From assembly GCF_001545035.1 (NCBI RefSeq), contig NZ_FCOJ02000052.1:1-53271 (forward strand): a stretch of 53,271 nt of DNA. Direction: 5' to 3'. A model generated the notes under the pieces. The model did no database searches, had not been told where the DNA came from, and was given only the letters and a program-made list of their open reading frames with translations. How positions within the stretch are numbered: position 1 is the stretch's first letter; the number at the start of each line of letters is the position of its first letter. The translations under genes and the position numbers were made by a program. This stretch comes from Caballeronia glebae. GTDB lineage: Bacteria; Pseudomonadota; Gammaproteobacteria; Burkholderiales; Burkholderiaceae. Shown one piece after another: positions 1 to 9,370 of this stretch.

Positions 1-4
1 TTTC

Positions 5-81
<77 letters not shown>

Positions 82-170
82 AAAGAGCGAAAGTATATCA
101 GAGAGAAACGAATAGTAGAACTGCTTCGAACAATTTCGCTGTTGCACTCACTAAATTCACTCGCCGCGCG

Positions 171-581
171 TCAGAGCGTCAACTCCGACCGCGTATACGG
201 CGAGGTTTGGATCTGCAGCGTGCCTTCGCGCTCGGCCGGCGCTCCGTCATGCGAGAGAGCGCGCGCGAAGCGCTGACGCCTGCGGAACCGCAATGCCAGG
301 AACAGCGAAATCGCGCCTGGGATCAGATACGTGACGACGCGCTCGCTCCACGCGATCCTGGAGCCGAAGCTGTCATACGGCGTGCGCGCATTGAAGCCTG
401 CGGACGCGAAGATCATCGTCAACGTGAAGTCCAGCAGCATGGCCGCGAAGCACAGAAACAGGAAAATCAGGGCGCCGTTCCACTTCAGACTGCGTTCACT
501 CGCATTCAACGTGCGGCAGACAAACAGCGTGAAGCCCAACAAGCCCAGAATAAAAACCAAAGGAAGCCAGGGAAAATGCAT
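171..581 (-). CDS. small integral membrane protein, function unknown
   Basis: A 136-residue protein beginning MHFPWLPLVF. The open frame extends further upstream, but this ATG has a GAGG ribosome site about 10 nt before it and starts directly with a membrane segment. Three hydrophobic segments are visible (about residues 4-24, 34-62 and 83-103), followed by a basic stretch containing RRRQR and a polar tail. I recognise no catalytic motif and no named family. It lies between the tRNA and a LysR gene with no sign of an operon partner. Seen: membrane topology. Function is not inferred. Confidence 0.6.
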   Translation of the reverse strand: MHFPWLPLVFILGLLGFTLFVCRTLNASERSLKWNGALIFLFLCFAAMLLDFTLTMIFASAGFNARTPYDSFGSRIAWSERVVTYLIPGAISLFLALRFRRRQRFARALSHDGAPAEREGTLQIQTSPYTRSELTL

Positions 582-727
582 GTCGCGCTTGCCTCGCGTG
601 CGGGTGACAGGGGCGATCCCGGCGGCGCGCAAGATGGATGGACTTTTGTCGCATCTGGCACGCGAGATCCGGAAGCGAGCGCGATCATTACACGCGAGTT
701 TCGGCGCTAAAATAAGAGTAATCCTAA

Positions 728-1618
728 TCACATTGGCCGGTCAGCCAGCGACTCCGACAGGAAATCGATGAAAGTCCGCACCTTCGTCGTCATGTATTTG
801 CGGCTCGTGTACACCGCGTACACCGACGGCGAGAACGCCGAATAGCTCGGCAGCACGCGCACGAGCGAGCCCGATGCCAGCTCCGGCTCGACGATCCACA
901 GCGGAAAGTACGCGAGTCCGAGCCCGGCGCGCACGAGTTGCAGGGCCATCGACGTATCGTTGGTCTTCAGCACGGCCTGGTTCTTCACGGTGAACGCGCC
1001 GTCGGGCCCCGTCAATGTCACGGAATCGATGTTCGTATACGTCGGCAAGACAAAGCGATGACGCGCGACGTCGTCCGGATGAAGCAGCTTGCCGTGCCGT
1101 TCGAGATAGGCGCGCGAGCCCGCGAGCACGAAGGGCATCTTGCACAGCGGCCGCACGATCAGCGAGGGCGACGGCTCCGAGGTCGCGCGGATCGCCATGT
1201 CGTAGCCTTCCTCGACGAGATCGACGAAGCGATTTTCCAGCCGCAGATCGACGAGCACGCCGGGATAGCGCGCCTGATAAGCGACGAGCAGATCCGCGAA
1301 CTTGCGATTGGCGAACCAGCCGGGCGCCGTGACCTTGAGCACGCCTTGCGGTTGCGCCGTTTGCACGCCGACGGCGGCTTGCGCGGCCTGCAGGATATCG
1401 AGCGCCTCGCTGCACTGCTCGTAGTAGACGTTGCCGGCTTCCGTAAGACTCAGATGCCGCGTCGTGCGGTTCAGAAGGCGCACGCCCAGTTGGCGTTCGA
1501 GATTGGCGACGTGCTTGCTCGTCATCGCGGTGGATATGTCGAGCCGTTCCGCCGCTTTCACGAAGCTTCCCGCCTCGACGACTTCGCGGAACACACGCAA
1601 GCTGGTCAAAGCATCCAT
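728..1618 (-). CDS. LysR-family transcriptional regulator
   Basis: A 296-residue LysR-type regulator. Residues 1-60 form the winged helix-turn-helix (FVKAAERLDISTAMTSKHVA, then LGVRLLNRTTRHLSLTEAG). The rest is the periplasmic-binding-protein-like effector domain, of normal length for the family. The ATG has an AGGAA site 8 nt upstream. It is transcribed away from the DoxX gene at 1721, and the 102-bp spacer holds a 12-bp dyad, the usual layout for a LysR regulator controlling its divergent neighbour. The effector cannot be told from sequence. It belongs to the CrgA/DsdC-like group that often controls redox or small membrane genes (inference). Confidence 0.9.
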   Translation of the reverse strand: MDALTSLRVFREVVEAGSFVKAAERLDISTAMTSKHVANLERQLGVRLLNRTTRHLSLTEAGNVYYEQCSEALDILQAAQAAVGVQTAQPQGVLKVTAPGWFANRKFADLLVAYQARYPGVLVDLRLENRFVDLVEEGYDMAIRATSEPSPSLIVRPLCKMPFVLAGSRAYLERHGKLLHPDDVARHRFVLPTYTNIDSVTLTGPDGAFTVKNQAVLKTNDTSMALQLVRAGLGLAYFPLWIVEPELASGSLVRVLPSYSAFSPSVYAVYTSRKYMTTKVRTFIDFLSESLADRPM

Positions 1619-1645
1619 CGATCATTTCCTGTCGGGAAACAAAAC

Positions 1646-1657
1646 GCTAATGTTAGC
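1646..1657. promoter_or_regulatory. dyad between LysR and DoxX genes, possible operator
   Basis: GCTAATGTTAGC has 5-bp perfect arms around a TG centre. It sits 28 bp from the LysR start and 63 bp from the DoxX start. LysR sites commonly contain such T-N11-A dyads in the divergent spacer. Binding is inferred only from position and symmetry. Confidence 0.35.
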
Positions 1658-1720
1658 CGGATTTATCGACGGACGATCACTGCCTAAACTCAAGTAATTC
1701 ACCTTCAGAGGAGTTCTGCG

Positions 1721-2137
1721 ATGTTCACGACTCAAGCTCGCCCGGCCACGACAAGCGCGCCCGCGCTCGCCGGCTACGCTCACGCGCTGCTGCGCATCGT
1801 CGCTTCGTATCTGCTGCTCACGCACGCGAGCGCGAAACTGTTCCACGTTCCGCATATCGCGATGTTCGACGGCTTGCCGCTGTTCTCGTTGCTCGGCGCG
1901 GCGGGCATCATCGAATTGATCGGCGGCGTGCTCGTGCTGATCGGCTTGTTCACGCGCGCGGCGGCGTTCGTGCTGTCGGGCGAACTGGCGTTCGCGTATT
2001 TCATCGGGCACGCGCCGAATGGGCACTTCTTTTTGCCGCTTCTGAATCAGGGCGAACCGGCCGTGCTGCTGTCGTTCATCTATTTGTTCATCGCGGCGGC
2101 GGGCCCGGGCGCGTGGAGCATCGACAAGCGGCGTTGA
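1721..2137 (+). CDS. DoxX family membrane protein
   Basis: A 138-residue inner-membrane protein with four hydrophobic helices after a short Ala/Thr/Pro-rich leader (about residues 20-38, 50-70, 72-92 and 104-126). The pattern RIVASYLLLTHASAKLF near the N-terminus and GGVLVLIGLFTRAAAFVLSG in the middle is typical of the DoxX/TQO small-subunit group. A GAGGAG site lies 8 nt before the ATG. Family members are tied loosely to redox stress or quinone chemistry, but this one has no assigned reaction. It diverges from the LysR gene at 728-1618, which is its most likely regulator. Confidence 0.85.
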   Translation: MFTTQARPATTSAPALAGYAHALLRIVASYLLLTHASAKLFHVPHIAMFDGLPLFSLLGAAGIIELIGGVLVLIGLFTRAAAFVLSGELAFAYFIGHAPNGHFFLPLLNQGEPAVLLSFIYLFIAAAGPGAWSIDKRR

Positions 2138-2140
2138 GGC

Positions 2141-3064
2141 CTATTTAGGCCATTCGTCGAGTTCGTCGTTGAAGAGCGAAGCGACGACGCCGCGCAGCCA
2201 CATCGTGCGCGCATCGTTGTGAAACTTGCGGTGCCAGTGCTGTTTCAGATCGAAGCGCGGCAACGCGAGCGGCGGCTCGGCGAGCGTGATCGAGGCGTGC
2301 TCGGCGACATACGCGAAGCCGATCGCATGCGGCACCGTCGCGATCAGATCGGTGCGCGACAGGATGAAGGGCAGGCTCATGAAGTGCGGCGTTTCGAGCA
2401 CCGCGCGCCGCCGCACGCGCTGCTTGTCGAGATAGTTCTCCAGAACCTCCTGGCTGCGACCTTCCGCGCGTACGACCGCGTGGCCGCATTCCATGAAGCG
2501 TTCGAGCGTGAGCGGCTGGTTCGCGAACGGATGATCGCGTCGCATCAGACAGATGAAACGATGCGAGAAGAGCCGCTGCTGGAAGAAGTTATTGCCGCGC
2601 AAGTCTGGAAAGTATCCGACCGCCAGATCGATGTCGCCGGCTTCGAGCCCGCGCTCGACGTCGCCGTGCGAAGCCGACACCGAGCGCAGATTCGCGTTCG
2701 GCGCCTTGTTCGCGAAGGCCTGCAGCAGGCGCGGCAGAAACACGATTTCGCCGACATCGGAAAGGGCGATCGAAAACGTCTCGGTGCTCGTCGAAGGATC
2801 GAAGTGCTGCCGGTCGAGCAGGCCGCGCTCGATTCGCGCCAGCGCCTCGCGCGCCGCGGGCACGAGCGCGAGGGTGCGCGGCGTCGGTTCCATGCCGCGC
2901 GAAGTGCGCACGAAAAGCGGATCGTTGAAGTATTCGCGCAGACGCGCAAGCGCCGTCGACACGCGCGGCTGACTCACGCCGAGCCGCTCGGCGGCGCGGC
3001 TCACGTTGCGCGTCTCCTCGATGGCGACGAGGTACGGAATCAGGTTGAGATCGAGATCGTTCAT
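2141..3064 (-). CDS. LysR-family regulator of the NodD/NahR/LinR type
   Basis: A 307-residue regulator. The chosen ATG (MNDLDLNLIPYLVAI) has AGGAGG upstream, and this opening is typical of the NodD/NahR/LinR branch; a longer frame to 3115 has no better signal. The helix-turn-helix is at about residues 18-45 (VSRAAERLGVSQPRVSTALA), followed by LREYFNDPLFVRTSRGM, a signature of the branch. Many relatives control catabolism of aromatic compounds. It lies 43 bp downstream of, and in the same direction as, the IclR gene next to the pca operon, so the two may be co-transcribed. A role in aromatic catabolism is inference. It converges with the DoxX gene, with only 3 bp between stops. Confidence 0.85.
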   Translation of the reverse strand: MNDLDLNLIPYLVAIEETRNVSRAAERLGVSQPRVSTALARLREYFNDPLFVRTSRGMEPTPRTLALVPAAREALARIERGLLDRQHFDPSTSTETFSIALSDVGEIVFLPRLLQAFANKAPNANLRSVSASHGDVERGLEAGDIDLAVGYFPDLRGNNFFQQRLFSHRFICLMRRDHPFANQPLTLERFMECGHAVVRAEGRSQEVLENYLDKQRVRRRAVLETPHFMSLPFILSRTDLIATVPHAIGFAYVAEHASITLAEPPLALPRFDLKQHWHRKFHNDARTMWLRGVVASLFNDELDEWPK

Positions 3065-3107
3065 GGTAGAGCGGCTGCCTCCTCGCGCGTCGATGGCCGA
3101 TGCGGTG

Positions 3108-3926
3108 TCATCCACGCCGCGCGACCATGTCCGACACGCGCTGGGCCGCTTCCTGCAGTGGTTCGAGATACGCCTTCACCATCTGCTTCGCGCTTTTGCG
3201 CTGCGCGTTGCCGCTGATGTTCAGCGCCGCGATCACGCGGCCTTGCCGGTCGCGGATCGGCGCGGACATCGAAATCAAGCCTTCCTCCAGTTCCTGATCG
3301 ACGATCGCCCAACCCTGGCGGCGCACCGCGGCGATGGCTTCCTTGAGCGCGCTCTTGTCGACGATCGTGCGCGGCGTGCGCGCGACGAGCGAACTCGAAT
3401 CGAGCGCTTCGTCGAGGCGCGCTTCGTCGAGCGCGGCGAGCAGGACACGGCCCATCGACGTGCAGAACGCGGGCAGACGGCTGCCGATAGACAGATTCTG
3501 CGTGATGATCTTGTGCGTCGGCACGCGCAGCACATAGACGATTTCCGCGCCGTTCAGCACGGCCGCCGAGCAGCTTTCGTGCACCTGCTCGACGAGATCT
3601 TCCATCACCGGCTCCGCGAGATTCCAGAAGGGCATCGACGTGAGATACGCGAAGCCGAGATCGAGGATCTTCGGCGTCAACTGAAAGAGCCGCCCGTCCG
3701 CCTCGACATAGCCGAGCGCCTGCAGCGTCAGAAGAATGCGGCGCGCGCCCGCGCGCGTGAGGCCCGTGGCGGCGGCGACATCGGTCAGCGTCTGGGCGGG
3801 GCGGTTGGCATCGAACGAGCGGATGACGGCGAGTCCGCGCGCGAACGACTGCACGTAGGCATCGCCGGGGCGCGTCTGCGCGTCTTGCGGCTCGGCATCC
3901 GGATTGAGCGTGGCTGAATTCTTCAT
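3108..3926 (-). CDS. pcaR: IclR-family regulator of the protocatechuate operon (PcaR/PcaU type)
   Basis: About 272 residues from the ATG at 3926, which has a weak AGG upstream; an in-frame ATG at 3938 would add four residues. An N-terminal IclR helix-turn-helix (FARGLAVIRSFDANRP, then LTDVAAATGLTRAGARRILL) precedes the IclR ligand domain, including SIGSRLPAFCTSMGRVLLAA and ISMSAPIRDRQGRVIAALN. It is most like the PcaR/PcaU/PobR branch, which senses beta-ketoadipate, protocatechuate or 4-hydroxybenzoate. It diverges from pcaI across a spacer containing three ATGTTCG repeats of the type bound by PcaU. Whether it activates or represses cannot be read from sequence. Confidence 0.88.
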   Translation of the reverse strand: MKNSATLNPDAEPQDAQTRPGDAYVQSFARGLAVIRSFDANRPAQTLTDVAAATGLTRAGARRILLTLQALGYVEADGRLFQLTPKILDLGFAYLTSMPFWNLAEPVMEDLVEQVHESCSAAVLNGAEIVYVLRVPTHKIITQNLSIGSRLPAFCTSMGRVLLAALDEARLDEALDSSSLVARTPRTIVDKSALKEAIAAVRRQGWAIVDQELEEGLISMSAPIRDRQGRVIAALNISGNAQRKSAKQMVKAYLEPLQEAAQRVSDMVARRG

Positions 3927-3993
3927 AAGACCTGTCATGAAAGCGCGAACGGACGATGAACCCCGTGAAAACCCGCAGTTTGCAGATGCTTCG

Positions 3994-4023
3994 TTGACAC
4001 GACAACGAATGCCGGACTAACAT
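3994..4023 (+). promoter_or_regulatory. putative sigma-70 promoter facing pcaI
   Basis: TTGACA at 3994-3999 and TAACAT at 4018-4023 with an 18-bp spacer. The predicted start near 4030 falls inside the ATGTTCG repeat array, so a protein bound there would block this promoter unless another start lies downstream. No transcript data. Confidence 0.45.
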
Positions 4024-4027
4024 GCCG

Positions 4028-4065
4028 ATGTTCGCTAAACGAATCCATGTTCGCATGACGAACAT
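4028..4065. promoter_or_regulatory. three-repeat operator for the IclR/PcaR regulator
   Basis: ATGTTCG occurs at 4028-4034 and again at 4047-4053, and its inverse CGAACAT at 4059-4065. The last two form a perfect 7-bp palindrome with a 5-bp spacer (CATGA); the first is a direct repeat about one turn upstream. The PcaU operator of Acinetobacter is known to have this layout: two repeats as a palindrome and one direct repeat about 10 bp away. The position between pcaR and pcaI fits. Confidence 0.65.
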
Positions 4066-4081
4066 TCTGAAGCAAGTCTGA

Positions 4082-4095
4082 TTACCAACTGGTAA
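4082..4095. promoter_or_regulatory. 14-bp dyad upstream of pcaI
   Basis: TTACCA-AC-TGGTAA has 6-bp perfect arms. It lies 62 bp before the pcaI start and is distinct from the ATGTTCG array. It could bind a second regulator. It is followed by the self-complementary CCCGAATTCGGG at 4098-4109. Confidence 0.3.
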
Positions 4096-4157
4096 ACCCG
4101 AATTCGGGAAGCGCGGTTTGAGAACCGGCTCTCCCGGGACAGCAGAAGGAACGGCAC

Positions 4158-4850
4158 ATGATCAACAAGATTTTCGATTCGCTCGCCTCGGCCGTGGCCG
4201 ACGTCCACGACGGCGCGACCATCATGATCGGCGGTTTCGGCACGGCGGGCATGCCGTCCGAGCTGATCGACGCGTTGATCGAGCAAGGCGCGCGCGAGCT
4301 CACGATCGTCAACAACAACGCCGGCAACGGCGACACGGGCCTGGCCGCGCTGCTCAAGGCGAAGCGCGTGCGCAAGATCATCTGTTCGTTCCCGCGCCAG
4401 TCAGATTCGCACGTGTTCGACGCGCTCTATCGCGCGGGCGAAATCGAGCTGGAACTCGTGCCGCAAGGCAATCTGGCTGAGCGTATTCGCGCGGCGGGCG
4501 CGGGCATCGGCGGATTTTTCACGCCGACCGGCTACGGCACGAAGCTCGCGGAAGGTAAGGAAACGCGCGTGATCGACGGCAAGCATTACGTGCTCGAAGC
4601 GCCGCTGCACGCGGATTTCGCGCTCGTGAAGGCATATAAGGGCGACCGCTGGGGCAATCTGGTCTATCGTAAAACTGCCCGCAACTTCGGTCCGATCATG
4701 GCGAGCGCCGCGAAAACGGCCATCGTGCAAGTCTCGAAGGTCGTGGCGCTCGGCGAGCTGGACCCCGAAAACATCGTGACGCCGGGCATTTTCGTGCAGC
4801 GCGTCGTGGAAGTGCCGCAAGCGGTGCACGCAGCGGAACTCGCAGCCTAA
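4158..4850 (+). CDS. pcaI: 3-oxoadipate CoA-transferase subunit A
   Basis: A 230-residue alpha subunit of the family I CoA-transferase that moves CoA from succinyl-CoA to 3-oxoadipate, the penultimate step of the beta-ketoadipate pathway. The Gly-rich GGFGTAGMP at residues 25-33 and the ELTIVNNNAGNGDTG stretch are family signatures. Length is normal. AAGGA lies 7 nt before the ATG. It is the first gene of a six-gene run and is followed after 11 bp by the beta subunit, with which it forms the enzyme. The divergent pcaR and the repeat operator upstream point to induction by a pathway intermediate (inference). Confidence 0.95.
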   Translation: MINKIFDSLASAVADVHDGATIMIGGFGTAGMPSELIDALIEQGARELTIVNNNAGNGDTGLAALLKAKRVRKIICSFPRQSDSHVFDALYRAGEIELELVPQGNLAERIRAAGAGIGGFFTPTGYGTKLAEGKETRVIDGKHYVLEAPLHADFALVKAYKGDRWGNLVYRKTARNFGPIMASAAKTAIVQVSKVVALGELDPENIVTPGIFVQRVVEVPQAVHAAELAA

Positions 4851-4861
4851 GGACAAAAGCC

Positions 4862-5518
4862 ATGAAGAAACTCTCCCGTGACGAAATGGCCAAGCGCGTG
4901 GCCGCGGACATTCCCGAAGGCGCGTATGTGAACCTGGGCATCGGCGTGCCGACGCTCGTCGCCAATCATCTCGCGGCGGACCGCGAAATCTTCCTGCACA
5001 GCGAAAACGGCTTGCTCGGCATGGGTCCGGCGCCCGCGAAAGGCTCCGAAGACGACGAACTCATCAACGCCGGCAAGCAGCACGTGACGCTGCTCACGGG
5101 CGGCGCGTATTTCCATCACGCCGATTCTTTCGCGATGATGCGCGGCGGCCATCTCGACTTCTGCGTGCTCGGCGCGTTTCAGGTATCGGCGACGGGCGAT
5201 CTCGCGAACTGGCACACTGGCGCGCCCGACGCGATTCCGGCTGTCGGCGGCGCGATGGATCTCGCGATCGGCGCAAAGCAGGTCTACGTGATGATGGAAC
5301 TGCTCACGAAGCAGGGCGAAAGCAAGCTGGTCGACGTGTGCACGTATCCGGTGACGGGCGTTGCGTGCGTGAATCGCGTGTACACGGATCTCGCCGTGTT
5401 CGACGTCACGCCGGAAGGCCTCGTCGTGCGCGAGATCGTGGAAGGCTTGTCGTTCGAAGAGTTGCAGAAGCTGGCCCAGGTGCCGCTTCAATTCGCGCCG
5501 CTGACCGAAGCCGCCTGA
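4862..5518 (+). CDS. pcaJ: 3-oxoadipate CoA-transferase subunit B
   Basis: A 218-residue beta subunit of the same CoA-transferase. The catalytic glutamate is in the family motif LHSENGLLGMG, as Glu48, which forms the glutamyl-CoA thioester. GIGVPTLVANHL at about 26-37 is also typical. AAGGA lies 8 nt before the start. The gene follows pcaI by 11 bp and precedes the thiolase by 33 bp, so the A and B subunits and the enzyme using their product are made together. Confidence 0.95.
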   Translation: MKKLSRDEMAKRVAADIPEGAYVNLGIGVPTLVANHLAADREIFLHSENGLLGMGPAPAKGSEDDELINAGKQHVTLLTGGAYFHHADSFAMMRGGHLDFCVLGAFQVSATGDLANWHTGAPDAIPAVGGAMDLAIGAKQVYVMMELLTKQGESKLVDVCTYPVTGVACVNRVYTDLAVFDVTPEGLVVREIVEGLSFEELQKLAQVPLQFAPLTEAA

Positions 5519-5551
5519 CGCCCGAAAGACATAAGAGAACTGGAGCAACTG

Positions 5552-6754
<1,203 letters not shown>

Positions 6755-6758
6755 CCCG

Positions 6759-8126
6759 ATGTTCGCATCCACGGGACGTCTCACCGATCTCATTTGCGGC
6801 AACGCAGCCGCGAACGAGATCTGGTCGCCGCGCGCGACCGTGCAGGCGATGCTCGACGTCGAAGCCGCGCTCGCGCGTGCTTCGGCGCTGCATGGCGTGA
6901 TTCCGCCGGGCGCGGTCGAGGCGATCGTCGCCGCGTGCGACGCCGATAACATCGACGCCGATGCATTGATGACCGGCGCCGCGGCGGGCGGCAATCTCGC
7001 GATTCCGCTCGTCAAGCAACTGACGGCCGTGGTGAAGGCGCGCGACGCCGAAGCCGCGAAGTACGTGCACTGGGGCGCGACGAGCCAGGACATCATCGAT
7101 ACCGGCGTCGTGCTGCAATTGCGCGCTTTCCTCGACTCGATCGATACGGATCTGCGTGCGCTTTCCGATGCGCTCGTCGTGCAGGCGCAAGCTCACCGGA
7201 CAACGCCGATGATCGGGCGCACCTGGCTTCAGCAGGCGCTGCCGGTCACGCTCGGTCTGAAGTTCGCGCAGTGGCTCGATGCGGTGACGCGTCATCGCGA
7301 GCGTCTTGGCGAGTTAAAGGCGCGCGCGCTCGTGCTGCAATTCGGCGGCGCGGCGGGCACGCTCGCGAGTCTGCGCGAGAACGCATTGCCGGTCGCTGCA
7401 TCGCTTGCGCAAGATTTGAAGCTGACGCTTCCCTCATTGCCGTGGCACACGCAGCGCGATCGCATCGCGGAAGCCGCGTCGTTTCTCGGCATGCTGACGG
7501 GTTCGCTCGGCAAGATCGCGCGCGACATTTCGCTCATGATGCAGACCGAACTCGGCGAAGTCGCCGAACCGGCTGCGGCAGGCAAGGGCGGCTCGTCGAC
7601 GATGCCGCACAAGCGCAATCCGGTCGGCTGCGCGGCCGTGCTCACGGCGGCGACGCGTGCGCCGAACCTCGTCGCGACGATCTTCGCGGGCATGGTTCAG
7701 GAGCACGAACGCGCGCTGGGCGGCTGGCAGGCCGAATGGGAGGCGCTGCCCGATCTCGCGCGTCTGACGGCGGGCGCCTTGTCGAATATCGTGGGCATCG
7801 TTGCGGCGCTGGAAGTCAATGTCGAACGGCTCGCGCGCAATCTCGACGTGACCAACGGACTGATTCTCGGCGAAGCGGTGATGCTCGCGCTCGGCGACGC
7901 CATCGGCCGGCTCGACGCGCACAAGCTGGTCGAAGGCGCATCGAAGGCGTCGGTCGCGAATGGCGGCTCGCTCTTCGACGAACTCGCCGCGAACGAAACC
8001 GTCACGCGTCCTCTGTCGCACGATCAATTGAAATCGTTGCTCGATCCGGCGAACTACGTCGGACAGGCGCAAGCGTTCGTCGATGCCGCCATCGCGAACG
8101 CTCACTCGAAAAAACAGGAGCGGTAA
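6759..8126 (+). CDS. pcaB: 3-carboxy-cis,cis-muconate cycloisomerase
   Basis: A 455-residue member of the fumarase/aspartase/argininosuccinate lyase superfamily. It converts 3-carboxy-cis,cis-muconate to 4-carboxymuconolactone. The superfamily signature GSSTMPHKRNP is at about residues 278-288, and HWGATSQDIIDTG is near 105. Start choice is uncertain: ATG at 6759 or an in-frame GTG at 6747 that would overlap the pcaF stop; neither has a clear ribosome site. It is fourth in the run pcaIJFBDC. The substrate would come from protocatechuate 3,4-dioxygenase, which is not encoded in this window. Confidence 0.93.
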   Translation: MFASTGRLTDLICGNAAANEIWSPRATVQAMLDVEAALARASALHGVIPPGAVEAIVAACDADNIDADALMTGAAAGGNLAIPLVKQLTAVVKARDAEAAKYVHWGATSQDIIDTGVVLQLRAFLDSIDTDLRALSDALVVQAQAHRTTPMIGRTWLQQALPVTLGLKFAQWLDAVTRHRERLGELKARALVLQFGGAAGTLASLRENALPVAASLAQDLKLTLPSLPWHTQRDRIAEAASFLGMLTGSLGKIARDISLMMQTELGEVAEPAAAGKGGSSTMPHKRNPVGCAAVLTAATRAPNLVATIFAGMVQEHERALGGWQAEWEALPDLARLTAGALSNIVGIVAALEVNVERLARNLDVTNGLILGEAVMLALGDAIGRLDAHKLVEGASKASVANGGSLFDELAANETVTRPLSHDQLKSLLDPANYVGQAQAFVDAAIANAHSKKQER

Positions 8127-8130
8127 AAAC

Positions 8131-8919
8131 ATGCCTCTTGCCGAAGTCAACGGAACACGGATTCACTATCGCATCGATGCGACGGCGGGCGACCACGCGC
8201 CGTGGCTCGTGCTGTCGAATTCGCTCGGCGCCGATGTCTCGATGTGGACGCCGAACATCGAGGCGTTCGCTGCGCACTTTCGCGTGCTGCGCTACGACAC
8301 GCGCGGCCACGGCCATTCGGACGTGCCGGCCGGCCCGTACACGATCGACCAGCTCATCGGCGACGTGATCGGCCTGATGGATCATCTGAAAATCGAGCGC
8401 GCGAACTACTGCGGCTTGTCGATGGGCGGGCTGACCGGCGTCGGACTGGCCGCGCGTCATCCGGAGCGCTTCTCGCGCGTGGTGTTGTCGAATACGGCCG
8501 CGCTGATCGGCTCGGACGCCGTGTGGACGCCGCGCGCCGCGAAAGCGCGCGAGCCGGGCGGCATGCCCGCGCTGACCGACGCCGTGATCGCGCGCTGGTT
8601 CACCGCGCCGTTCATCGAGCGCGAGCAACTCGAACTCGCGAACATTCGCGATGTGTTCCGCCACACGTCGGGCGACGGCTACGCGTCGAACTGCGAGGCG
8701 ATCCGCGATGCGGACCTGCGCGGCGAAGCGAAGACGATCAAGCTGCCCGTGCTTGTTATTTCCGGCACGCACGATCTGTCGACCACGGCCGAGCAGGGCC
8801 GCGAGCTTGCGGGTTATATCGACGGCTCGCGCTACCTCGAACTGGACGCGGCGCATCTGTCGAACATCGAAAAGCGCGACGACTACACGCGCGCCGTCCT
8901 CGACTTCCTCGGAGAATAA
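8131..8919 (+). CDS. pcaD: 3-oxoadipate enol-lactone hydrolase
   Basis: A 262-residue alpha/beta hydrolase that opens 3-oxoadipate enol-lactone to 3-oxoadipate. The nucleophile is Ser97 in CGLSMGG and the His is about residue 242 in AAHLSN. LSNSLGADVSMW near residues 28-39 is the typical oxyanion-hole region of PcaD. CAGGAG precedes the ATG by about 10 nt. It starts 4 bp after the pcaB stop and ends 2 bp before the separate decarboxylase. In some bacteria pcaD and pcaC are fused (pcaL); here they are separate. Confidence 0.95.
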   Translation: MPLAEVNGTRIHYRIDATAGDHAPWLVLSNSLGADVSMWTPNIEAFAAHFRVLRYDTRGHGHSDVPAGPYTIDQLIGDVIGLMDHLKIERANYCGLSMGGLTGVGLAARHPERFSRVVLSNTAALIGSDAVWTPRAAKAREPGGMPALTDAVIARWFTAPFIEREQLELANIRDVFRHTSGDGYASNCEAIRDADLRGEAKTIKLPVLVISGTHDLSTTAEQGRELAGYIDGSRYLELDAAHLSNIEKRDDYTRAVLDFLGE

Positions 8920-8921
8920 AG

Positions 8922-9305
8922 ATGACCGACGACGAACGTTACGAAGCCGGGATGAAGGTGCGCCGCGCGGTGCTGTCCGACGCGCACGTCGACCGCTCGC
9001 TTGAGAATCGCACCGAGCTTACGACCGAATTCCAGAATTTCATCACGCGCTACGCATGGGGCGAAATCTGGACGCGCGAGGGCCTGCCGCGTCACACGCG
9101 CAGTCTTCTCACGATCGCGATGATGGTCGCGTTGAACCGCGGCGAAGAACTCGCGCTGCATTTGCGCGCCGCCAAAAACAACGGCGTCACGCAGGACGAA
9201 ATCAAGGAAGTGCTGTTGCAGACCGCGGTGTACTGCGGCGTGCCGGCGGCGAATTCGGCATTCCACCTCGCGCAGAAGATCTTCGACGAGGAGAGCAAGG
9301 CGTAG
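8922..9305 (+). CDS. pcaC: 4-carboxymuconolactone decarboxylase
   Basis: A 127-residue carboxymuconolactone decarboxylase, which removes CO2 from 4-carboxymuconolactone to give the enol-lactone used by PcaD. It belongs to the AhpD-like all-helical family; the conserved core includes FQNFITRYAWGEIWTR, GLPRHTRSLLTIAMM and LLQTAVYCGVPAAN. The ribosome site GGAG lies inside the 3' end of pcaD, with only 2 bp between the genes, so translation is probably coupled. It is the last gene of the operon and is followed by a strong terminator. Confidence 0.95.
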   Translation: MTDDERYEAGMKVRRAVLSDAHVDRSLENRTELTTEFQNFITRYAWGEIWTREGLPRHTRSLLTIAMMVALNRGEELALHLRAAKNNGVTQDEIKEVLLQTAVYCGVPAANSAFHLAQKIFDEESKA

Positions 9306-9326
9306 TCGCCACGCGGCTTCGACAGG

Positions 9327-9359
9327 AAACCGTCTCCGGGAAACCGGAGACGGTTTTTT
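9327..9359 (+). terminator. intrinsic terminator of the pca operon
   Basis: A perfect 13-bp stem (AAACCGTCTCCGG/CCGGAGACGGTTT) with a GAAA tetraloop, running into TTTTTT. It lies 21 bp after the pcaC stop and 12 bp before the end of the convergent DUF3443 gene. Confidence 0.9.
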
Positions 9360-9370
9360 GCTTTCTGGAC

